DNA from: Ryuthela nishihirai
Lineage: Eukaryota > Arthropoda > Arachnida > Araneae > Heptathelidae
Direction of reading: 5' to 3'
DNA: 64,000 nt
Assembly (NCBI GenBank): GCA_038380435.1
Contig: JAWZYU010000007.1
Span: forward strand, 22,051,001 to 22,115,000
The position numbers and the translations under genes were made by a program. The stretch's first letter is position 1, and each line of letters begins with the position of its first letter. The notes under the pieces were generated by a model. That model worked only from the letters and a program-made list of their open reading frames with translations. It was not told the origin of the DNA and did not search any database. Positions 55,901 through 64,000 of the stretch are shown piece by piece.

Positions 55901-58860
55901 CTCAGAGATGTTTGGGGAAGACAATCCACTGGACAGTTGTTACAAATTGTCAGGTCATAAAGGTCCCAATTTGCTCAAATGATTTTTTTGAAAGACAATC
56001 CACTGGATAGTTGTTACAAATGGTCAGGTCACAAAGGTCCCAATGGCTCAGAAATGTTTGGGGAAGACAATCCACTGGACACTTGTTACAAATGGTATGG
56101 TCACAAAGGTCCGAATGGCTCAGAGGTGTTTGGGGAAGACAATCCACTGGACAGTTGTTACATATGGTCAGGTCACAATGGTCCCAATGGCTCAGAGATG
56201 TTTGAGGAAGAGAATCCACTAGACACTTGTTACAAATGGTCAGGTCACAAAGGTCCCAATGGCTCAGAGTTGTTTGGGGAAAACAATCCACTGGACAGTT
56301 GTTACAAATTGTCAGGTCACAAAGGTCCCAATGGCTCAGAGATGTTTAGGGAAGACAATCCACTGGACAGTTGTTACAAATGGTCAGGTCACAAAGGTCC
56401 CAATGGCTCAGAGATGTTTGGGAAAGACAATCCAGTGGACAGTTGTTACAAATGGTCAGGTCACAAAGGTCCCAATGGCTCAGAGATGTTTAGGGAAGAC
56501 AATCCACTGGACAGTTGTTACAAATGGTCAGGTCACAAAGGTCCCAATGGCTCAGAGATGTTTGGGAAAGACAATCCAGTGGACAGTTGTTACAAATGGT
56601 CAGGTCACAAAGGTCCCAATGGCTCAGAGATGTTTAGGGAAGACAATCCACTGGACAGTTGTTACAAATGGTCAGGTCACAAAGGTCCCAATGGCTCAGA
56701 GATGTTTGGGGAAGACAATCCACACTTTTGACCTCACCATTGGTAACAACTGGCCAGTTGACAGTTGTTACAAATGGTCAGGTCACAAAGGTCCCAATGG
56801 CTCAAAGATGTTTGGGGAAGACAATCCACTGGACAGTTGTTACAAATGGTCAGGTCACAAAGGTCCCAATGGCTCAGAGGTGTTTGGGGAAGACAATACA
56901 CTGGACAGTTGTTACAAATGGTCAGGTCACAAAGGTCGCAATGGCTCAGAGGTGTTTGGGGAAGACAATCCACTGGACAGTTGTTACAAATGGTCAGGTC
57001 ACAAAGGTCCCAATGGCTCAGAGATGTTTGGGAAAGACAATCCAGTGGACAGTTGCTACAAATGGTCAGGTCACAAAGGTCCCAACGGCTCAGAGATGTT
57101 TGGGGAAGACAATCCACACTTTTGACCTCACTATTGGTAACAACTGGCCAGTTGACAGTTGTTACAAATGGTCAGGTCACAAAGGTCCCAATGGCTCAAA
57201 GATGTTTGGGGAAGACAATCCACTGGACAGTTGTTACAAATGGTCAGGTCACAAAGGTCCCAATGGCTCAGAGGTGTTTGGGGAAGACAATACACTGGAC
57301 AGTTGTTACAAATGGTCAGGTCACAAAGGTCCCAATGGCTCAGAGGTGTTTGGGGAAGACAATCCACTGGACAGTTGTTACAAATGGTCAGGTCACAAAG
57401 GTCCCAATGGCTCAGAGATATTTGGGGAAGACAATCCACTGGACAGTTGCTACAAATGGTCAGGTCACAAAGGTCCCAATGGCTCAGAGATGTTTGGGGA
57501 AGACAATCCACTGGACAGTTGTTACAATTGGTATGGTCACAAAGGTCCCAATGGCTCAGAGATGTTTGGGGAAGACAATCAACTAGACAGTTGTTACCAA
57601 TGGTCAGGTCACAAAGGTCCCAATGGCTCAGAGATGTTTGGGGAAGACAATCCACTGGACAGTTGTTTCAAATGGTATGGTCACAAAGGTCCCAATGGCT
57701 CAGAGGTGTTTGCAGAAGACAATACACTGGACAGTTGTTACCAATGGTCAGGTCACAAAGGTCCCAATGGCTCAGAGATGTTTGGGGAAGACAATCCACT
57801 GGACAGTTGTTACCAATGGTCAGGTCACAAAGGTCCCAATGGCTCAGAGATGTTTGGGGAAGACAATCCACTGCACAGTTGTTACAAATAGTCAGGTCAC
57901 AAAGGTCCCAATGGCTCAGAGATGTTTGGGGAAGACAATCAACTAGACAGTTGTTACCAATGGTCAGGTCACAAAGGTCCCAATGGCTCAGAGATGTTTG
58001 GGGAAGACAATCCACTGGACAGTTGTTTCAAATGGTATGGTCACAAAGGTCCCAATGGCTCAGAGGTGTTTGCAGAAGACAATACACTGGACAGTTGTTA
58101 CCAATGGTCAGGTCACAAAGGTCCCAATGGCTCAGAGATGTTTGGGGAAGACAATCCACTGGACAGTTGTTACCAATGGTCAGGTCACAAAGGTCCCAAT
58201 GGCTCAGAGATGTTTGGGGAAGACAATCCACTGCACAGTTGTTACAAATAGTCAGGTCACAAAGGTCCCAATGGCTCAGAGATGTTTGGGGAAGACAATC
58301 CACTGGACAGTTGTTACAAATGGTCAGGTCCCAAAGGTCCCAATGGCTCAGAGATGTTTGGGGAAGACAATCCACTGGACAGTTGTTACAAATTGTCAGG
58401 TCATAAAGGTCCCAATTTGCTCAGATGATTTTTTTGAAAGACAATCCACTGGATAGTTGTTACAAATGGTCAGGTCACAAAGGTCCCAATGGCTCAGAAA
58501 TGTTTGGGGAAGACAATCCACTGGACACTTGTTACAAATGGTATGGTCACAAAGGTCCGAATGGCTCAGAGGTGTTTGGGGAAGACAATCCACTGGACAG
58601 TTGTTACATATGGTCAGGTCACAATGGTCCCAATGGCTCAGAGATGTTTGAGGAAGAGAATCCACTAGACACTTGTTACAAATGGTCAGGTCACAAAGGT
58701 CCCAATGGCTCAGAGTTGTTTGGGGAAAACAATCCACTGGACAGTTGTTACAAATTGTCAGGTCACAAAGGTCCCAATGGCTCAGAGATGTTTAGGGAAG
58801 ACAATCCACTGGACAGTTGTTACAAATGGTCAGGTCACAAAGGTCCCAATGGCTCAGAGA
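52993..58860. repeat. 2,086-bp higher-order unit of the 72-bp satellite, three copies
   Basis: Variant units recur in the same order 2,086 bp apart, for example the ATGATTTTTTTGAAAGACAA variant at 53894, 55980 and (2,446 bp later) 58426. Copies run about 52993-55078, 55079-57164 and 57165-58860. Differences are few (for instance GGTCAAAAAGG near 54155 against GGTCACAAAGG near 56241). Confidence 0.9.
57530..58250. repeat. extra 360-bp (5 x 72) tandem duplication in the third higher-order copy
   Basis: Five consecutive units, identifiable by CAACTAGACAGTTG, GTTTGCAGAAGAC and CCACTGCACAGTTG variants, occur twice, 360 bp apart, accounting for the 2,446-bp length of copy 3 against 2,086 for the others. 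Confidence 0.85.
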
Positions 58861-59275
58861 TGTTTGGGAAAGACAATCCACTGGACAGTTGTTACAAATG
58901 GTCAGGTCACAAAGTTCCCGATGGTTCAGAGATGTTTGTGAAAGAGAATCCACTGGACAGTTGTTACAAATGGTATGGTCACAAAGGTCCGAATGGCTCA
59001 GAGGTGTTTGTGGAAGACAATCCACTGGACAGTTGTTACAAATGGTCAGGTCCCAATGGTCCCAATATCTCAGAGATGTTTGGGGAAGATTATCCACTGG
59101 ACACTTGTTATAATTGATCAGGTCACAAAGGTCACAATGGCTCAGAGATGTTTGGGGAAGACAATCCATTGGACAGTTGTTACAAACGGTCAGATCACAA
59201 AGGTCCCAATGGCTCAGAGGTGTTTGGGGAAGACGATCCACTGGACAGTTGTTAGAAATGGCCTGGTCACAAAGG

Positions 59276-59540
59276 AGAAATGTCCTGGTTACAATTTTTT
59301 AAAGGAGGAAAAATACTCTACGCTGGATGGCCTTGATGGGAGGCTACCATCTGTCTCTTAACAGCTGCCCGTGGGTCTCCCTTCCCCCAACCTTCTCTGA
59401 GCCCTCGGGCTCCTTGTGATCTGGCTATTAGCCCATTGTATTCAAATATTGTGCCTTGACTGGAGACTTCCATCTGTCTCCAAACAGCTGCCCAGTGAGC
59501 CCTCCTCCCAGATTTCTCTGAACCGTTGCGTCCTTATTGG
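59276..59540 (+). mobile_element. SINE-A fragments, tandem
   Basis: CTGGATGGCCTTGATGGGAG to TAGCCCATTGTATTCAAATA, then a second partial copy from CCTTGACTGGAGACTTCCAT to TGAACCGTTGCGTCCTTATT. Confidence 0.75.
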
Positions 59541-59810
59541 GTGGGGTTTTACCTTTGAGCGGCACTTTCAAGGCCATCCGGATTGTTCTTTAATGTGCAC
59601 AGGATATTATTCCCTCACACACAGGGTCACTACTTTACGTACCATTCGGCGGATGGCGGCCTTTTTAAAGCCCATCGGTGTCCCCTACTGAATCAAGGCA
59701 AGGTGGGGAGTATTGCGGAGATAAATCTCAGCGCTGGCCCAGGCGGTATTCGAACCTGCGAACAATAAATAGATTACGATCTTCATGAGCTACCGACTAT
59801 TTTATAACCT
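59541..59810 (-). mobile_element. SINE-A, diverged, internally deleted
   Basis: GGTGGGGTTTTACCTTTGAG then jumps to CAAGGCCATCCGGATTGTTC and continues to ATTCGAACCTGCGAAC and GAGCTACCGAC; the 3' middle part is deleted. Confidence 0.8.
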
Positions 59811-60026
59811 AAATGACCTGCAACGCTTAAAAGAAATATTTCTGAGCTTCAGCAACTTTTTTAAGTATTAAAACGAATACTGGTGAAAATCGAAATTGGA
59901 ATAAATTTTATTCCGATCTTTATTACTCTTCAGTGACATTTTTCCATAAGATGCTTATTTTTAAAGTTAAAGAACTTAGAATGCGGTTTTACACTCATAT
60001 AACATGGCAGTGTATTACTATACGTC
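59811..60026. other. unannotated stretch
   Basis: No recognised feature. Confidence 0.25.
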
Positions 60027-60345
60027 CCGAAGTTGAGATTTATCCTTTTTAATCACCGTTCTCCCCTCGGTGAGAAAGAGGTCGCCGTTGGGCTCGTAAA
60101 TGTGGCCATTCGTTGAATAGAACGTTAAACAGTGGCCCCGTGTGCAGGAGAGCCATACCATGTGCACCGTTACATAACACACTGGATTGTCTTGACGGTA
60201 ATCTTCGAGCTATCTCCTAAAAATCTTCCAGTGAGTCGCTTTCCCAATCTTCTCCGAGTTCTTAGGGTTCTCGTGCCTCGCCATTTAGCTCATTTTAGCT
60301 ATAAAAGTGGTAAAGGAGCTCAGAGGTAAATAATCCAACCTCGCA
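60027..60345 (+). mobile_element. SINE-A, old, head missing
   Basis: GTTGAGATTTATCC, CAGTGGCCCCGTGTGCAGGA, GAGAGCCATACCATGTGCAC and AGCTCAGAGGTAAATAATCC landmarks in order, with many substitutions. Confidence 0.8.
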
Positions 60346-60639
60346 AGTTAAGTAGATTCTACTCGGTAGAACATGAATTTTTTCCCCTTTAGTTTTATTG
60401 TCATTAGTGCTCCGAAATATCATTTCTGCCATTTTTATTCTGCATTGACCTGTTAAAAATTTTCAATTTTATTATCTTTTTATATACAAAATTTTCAACT
60501 TTACATGTTACATTTTTTAAGCTGTTTTTATTCCTTTTTTAACTTTCATATTATAATTAAAAAATATGAAGAAAATCTATATGCATCTATTCATATTTTA
60601 GCTTAGATTTTATTTAATCAAAGTGTATATGATTTTGGT
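60346..60639. other. unannotated AT-rich stretch
   Basis: No recognised feature. Confidence 0.3.
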
Positions 60640-61530
60640 AAGGGGATTCTCGGAATGAACTTAGACTTCGTAAGGGAAGTAGAGAGCAAAAACGAGATTT
60701 CGTAAGTGTCCCCGGAAGAAACGAATCTTCGTAAATTCGGTCTCCACAAGGAGTGAGAAAGACTTCGTAAAGAGTCCCAGGAAGAAATGGGACTTCGTAA
60801 GAAATCATCTGAACAAACAAGACTTCTTAACGGGTCTCCAAAAGAAACGAGACTTTGTAAAAAGTCTCCAGAAGAAACAAGACTTCGTAACGGGCCTCCA
60901 AAAGAAACGAGTCTTTGTAAGAGGTCTTCAGAAGAAACGAGACTTCGTGAGAGGCCCCCAGGAGAAACAACACTTCACAAGAAATCTCCAAAAGAAACGA
61001 GACTTCGTAAGAGGCTTGCAAAAGAAACCAAACTTTGTAAAAAGTCTCCAGAAGAAACGAGACTTTATGAGGAGCTTTCAGAAAAAACGAGACTTTGCAA
61101 GAGGTCTCCAGAAGAAAGGAGACTTTGTAAGGGATCTTCAGAACAAACGAGGCTTCGTAAGACGTCTCCAGAATAAACGAGACTTCCTAATGGGCCTCCA
61201 AAAGAAACGAGACTTTGTAAGAGATCTTCTGAACAAACGAGACTTGGTAAGAGATCTCCAGAAGAAACGAGAGATCATAAGGAATATCCAGAAGAAACGA
61301 GACTTCGTAAGCAATATCCAGAAGAAACGAGACTTCGCAAGGAATCCCCAGAGGAATCGAGACTTCGCAAGGAATCTCCAGAGGAATCGAGACTTCGTAA
61401 TGGATCTCCAGAAGAAACGAAACTTCCTAAGGGCTCTCCAGAAGGAGCGAGAGAGACTTTGTAAGCGAGACTTCGTAAGGAATCTCCAGAGGAATCGAGA
61501 CTTCGTAAGGAATCTCCAGTGCAAAAGAGA
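60640..61530. repeat. 30-bp minisatellite
   Basis: Unit GAAGAAACGAGACTTCGTAA plus GAGGTCTCCA, about 29 units, moderately diverged. As 30 is divisible by three, several frames stay open on both strands (plus-strand KKSPEETRLR-type decapeptides, up to 195 codons). Frames switch without loss of periodicity, and there is no plausible start context, so I treat it as non-coding. Confidence 0.9.
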
Positions 61531-62627
61531 ATGAAAAGCACTACGTTAGATGATATGTATAGTTTATATTATCCTTTCAACCAAGACCTGATTCGTTTTT
61601 ACGTTTTCCATCATTTCCTTCATTCGAAAAAAGAAAACCCGCTCTAAATCTACTATCGATACCATCAAATTGCTTCTGCCGCCGCCATGATCACAAATTT
61701 CAAGAAAAGTCGTTCACTTTTTCCCGTTGCCATGGTAGCCATCGAATTCCATCTAGCTGAAGGCCAGCGATTTAGAGAAATTACCAGCCAATCACAAATT
61801 TTCCACTTCACTCCAGTCGTCACCAAATCGCACGCTTCACCGACGTCATAAATTCCTTTGCAGCTAAACACCATCTTCGGGACACAAAGATCCATTACTC
61901 CATGTCACGTGATCCATCTTTCTCCCCCATCCCTGACGTCGTCCATTGTTGTTTCCTTGACAACGCGCACTCCTAACAGGATGTCCAAGTTACCGTAATG
62001 TGTTTTTACGACGAACCGAGTGACAGTTGCACTATTTACAACCTTATTCTCACCCTCGAGTGTACATAAGCATAACAATCTTAACTCGCTGCTGGCATTG
62101 TCTTCGCATTTATTATCTCAGAAAAGGAGAAAAATGTTCTCAATGAATGGGTAACAGAGGAAAAAACTCGCATAGCGAAAAGTTAAGAGGTCAGTTATTC
62201 TTCTCTCATAAATTTTTCGTGCTTTTTTTTTCCTTCATAAATTGAAGGCTGAGAGACTTTTTCTTTTTGCAGAAGTTTCGAAACTGAAAATCATTCGAAA
62301 ATAGGTCAATATTAAGTAATGAATGGAACAATAAAGAGGCTTAAATTATTTCAAGTACAAGATTTCCTCGCTTACGCCTTTTTTCGTATTTAACTGTTTT
62401 CTTTTCAGTACCGAAATTTTTTAATAAAGCGCTGTGGTTTATTTTCCGAACAGTTTTTATGCAAATATATAGACAGTGTCACAGTTTGCGGGGCCCGGAG
62501 CAAGAAATATTCCTGGGGCCTCTTTTGTTTCTCCTTGAACTTGAAATCTTAGGGGGGCGGGAGGCGAGGTCACATGATAGGTTTCTCTTTTTCTTGTCAC
62601 GCTGTTTTTCTTCATTTCTGCAATTTT
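61531..62627. other. unannotated; moderately GC-rich 61.66-62.0 kb
   Basis: The part around GCTTCTGCCGCCGCCATGAT (61672) and CCATCCCTGACGTCGTCCAT is richer in CpG than its flanks and could be a promoter or 5' exon, but I found no supportable coding sequence. Confidence 0.25.
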
Positions 62628-62639
62628 CCTCCCGCCATT

Positions 62640-63026
62640 GGGGCGGGGGTGGCTCAGTCGGTAGCGCGCCAGGCTCGTAATCTGTAGTTCCCAGGTTCGA
62701 GTCCCAGCTGGGTCAGCGTTGATATTTATCTCCGCAAAATTCCCCGCCCTCCCCACGGTCAGTAGGGGACACCGATGGGGTTGGAAAGGCCGCCGTCCGT
62801 CGGATGGGACGTTAAGCCGTGGCCCCGTGTGCGGGAGAGCCATACCCTGTGCACGTTAAAGAACACGCTGGATGGCCTTGACGGGAGGCTACCATCTGTC
62901 TCCCAACAGCTGTTCCAGTGGGTCCCCTCCCCCAACCTTCTCTGAGCCTTCGGGGTCCATGTGACCTGGCATTTAGCCCATGGTGTGCAAAAAAGTGCCG
63001 CTCAGAGGTAAAACAACCCAACCCAA
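62640..63026 (+). mobile_element. SINE-A, full length
   Basis: GGGGCGGGGGTGGCTCAG to GTAAAACAACCCAACCCAA. Exact 12-bp TSD CCTCCCGCCATT (62628-62639, 63027-63038). Confidence 0.95.
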
Positions 63027-63329
63027 CCTCCCGCCATTTCCATTTTTTTCGTCCACTTTTTTTTAAAATTTTTCTCTGCTGCGGGGGGACCGAGAGTTGG
63101 TAGTGTGTGTGTGTAGGGGGGGATCTTTCTATTGTTTAAGGGCGAGCCTATATAAAGAATACAAACGGCTTTTGATTTACATGATAATCGTTGAAGTTAA
63201 TGAATCAAAGTACTGATAAATTTATACACAACTGCGTTTTTAACTAAATTTACGTAGTAAAATTTATTTGATTGCCATACTTAATTCAAATGAGACATTG
63301 ACCTCAGAAAGGTTACCGTTATCAAGCCT

Positions 63330-63372
63330 GCAAAGCATCAAGTTTCTTGTTCCCTTGCTTTCAAAAGGTTGT
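63330..63372 (-). mobile_element. RTE-like LINE scrap
   Basis: AAGCATCAAGTTTCTTGTTC followed by CCTTGCTTTCAAAAGG matches 5635-5668 of the RTE-like LINE. It is about 40 bp and is followed by SINE-A-like sequence. Confidence 0.5.
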
Positions 63373-63389
63373 TTAGAGCTGTTCTGCCT

Positions 63390-63540
63390 GCTCAGTATGG
63401 TTCTCCTGCACATGACAGGTTCTCCGGATCTCTGCATAAGGAGCCATGTCTTTACGTGTCATCCGATAGACGGCAAGTTTCACAGGCCACATCCCCTTTC
63501 TAACTAACGGTAGGGTGGGAGTTTGCCGAATGAACCACCG
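63390..63540 (-). mobile_element. SINE-A fragment, very old
   Basis: AGCCATGTCTTTACGTGTCA, TCCGATAGACGGCAAGTTTC and GGTAGGGTGGGAGTTTGCCG fit the order of the reverse SINE-A body; the head is reduced to GAATGAACCACCGA. Confidence 0.5.
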
Positions 63541-63668
63541 ACAATTCTTCAAAGATCATCGTGTGTTTTCCTGATGGGTGACTATGAAAGAAGTGGAAGC
63601 ATTAGAGGAGAAGGGGAGGAGGCACTTCTCTCTTGACTGAGTGATGCACTCTGGAAGCTAGCTTAGAG

Positions 63669-63883
63669 TAGGAGTTCTCAACGTGGGGTACGCGTAAAAT
63701 ATTTTTGGGGTACGCCTTGAGAGCTCAAAAGTCGCTAGATACATGTTATATATATATATATGTTCTTTATTTTATTCCCATTGTTATACTATAACCATAG
63801 TTTTATCTATCTATACATGGGGTACGCCAGTTACATACACATTTCCAAGGGGTACGTGAAGCATAAAAGGTTGAGAACCACAG
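63669..63883. mobile_element. hAT-type MITE
   Basis: Left TAGGAGTTCTCAAC and right GTTGAGAACCACAG form the hAT-like imperfect terminal repeat. Flanked by the exact 8-bp duplication GCTTAGAG (63661-63668, 63884-63891). Interior contains GGGGTACGC motifs at both ends and (TA)n; no coding capacity. Confidence 0.85.
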
Positions 63884-63891
63884 GCTTAGAG

Positions 63892-64000
63892 CGTTGTCGA
63901 CTAAGCCCAAGCTCGTTCCAGAAAGTGTGAATGCTCCTTTTCACTAGAACAAAAGACTGAATTACCTCCTTCGTTAGGTGCAGGGGTGGGCATGGTCGAG
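63892..64000. other. right flank; possible start of another SINE-A
   Basis: The window ends in GTGCAGGGGTGGGCATGGTC, too short to assign. Confidence 0.2.

Larger units (their letters stand above)
52741..59275. repeat. 72-bp satellite derived from SINE-A, about 90 copies
   Basis: Unit AAATGGTCAGGTCACAAAGG, TCCCAATGGCTCAGAGATGT, TTGGGGAAGACAATCCACTG and GACAGTTGTTAC (72 bp: GAGATG at 52811, 52883, 52955). It aligns along its length with SINE-A reverse strand AAATGGCCAGGTCACATGGA ... GGCTCAGAGAAGGTTGGGGG ... CCACTGGAACAGCTGTT. Because 72 is divisible by three and the unit lacks stops in several frames, open frames up to 415 codons appear on both strands; they show no signal of being genes. Confidence 0.95.

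Noticed and set aside
52743..59361. Long overlapping frames up to 415 codons, resembling a repetitive structural protein (GHKGPNGSEMFGEDNP-type repeats)
   Set aside because: The 72-bp unit is open in several frames on both strands, which would be implausible for one real gene; no signal peptide or terminal domain, and the origin from SINE-A explains the sequence.
60787..61534. KKSPEETRLR-type repetitive protein
   Set aside because: Frames hop between reading phases with unchanged repeat periodicity and both strands are open; a minisatellite explains it better.

Overview
This window looks like non-coding DNA from a repeat-rich, AT-rich animal genome. An arthropod is the best guess, because it combines jockey-, CR1- and RTE-like LINEs, Tc1/mariner, Tigger/pogo and hAT elements with tRNA-derived SINEs. 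The taxon cannot be fixed from the sequence alone. I see no intact host gene, no operon, no rRNA, no CRISPR array and no prokaryotic gene organisation. Nearly every long open frame is either a decayed transposon protein, a recurrent artefact of one SINE family, or a tandem repeat whose unit length is a multiple of three.

Interspersed elements. SINE-A (about 390 bp, tRNA-Thr(CGT)-like head, tail of CCCAA-type repeats) has more than 25 full or partial copies on both strands. Many are flanked by target-site duplications (TSDs) of exactly 12 bp. SINE-B (about 200 bp, tRNA-Ser/Leu-like head, tail GCAGCTGCTTGAGGGGGTAT) has about a dozen copies. A possible third tRNA-like family lies near 23.1 kb. 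LINEs are: an RTE-like family (5.3-6.4 kb minus, 30.2-31.2 kb plus, scrap at 63.3 kb), a CR1-like element with an FP-type ORF1 (12.95-18.4 kb), a jockey-like element (42.5-45.6 kb minus) and a LINE C-terminal scrap (41.1-41.5 kb minus). DNA transposons are: two Tc1-like pseudogenes (0.25-0.9 kb and 18.84-20.21 kb), a mariner C-terminal scrap (9.66-9.89 kb), a Tigger-like element (15.51-16.97 kb), a palindromic TA-flanked MITE (11.36-11.62 kb, partial copy near 24.1 kb) and two hAT MITEs with 8-bp TSDs (25.65-25.92 kb and 63.67-63.88 kb).

Tandem arrays, left to right: 21-bp (8.9 kb), 24-bp (19.7 kb and 22.0-23.1 kb), 25-bp (20.3-20.8 kb), 123-bp dimeric (24.2-25.1 kb), 67-bp monomers in a 268-bp higher-order unit (31.4-33.5 kb), 28-bp (44.0-44.2 kb and 45.8-48.4 kb), 72-bp in a 2,086-bp higher-order unit (52.7-59.3 kb) and 30-bp (60.6-61.5 kb).

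The most interesting theme is that transposon sequence appears to seed satellites. The 72-bp array matches an internal piece of SINE-A, the 28-bp array matches a segment of the adjacent jockey ORF2, and the 24-bp array sits inside a Tc1-like element and again 2 kb away. Nested insertions (SINE in SINE; SINE-B in Tigger in LINE; SINE-A in jockey) give a readable relative chronology. The only candidate host coding sequence is a GC-rich, signal-peptide-like open frame on the minus strand near 21.0-21.4 kb, possibly a first exon.
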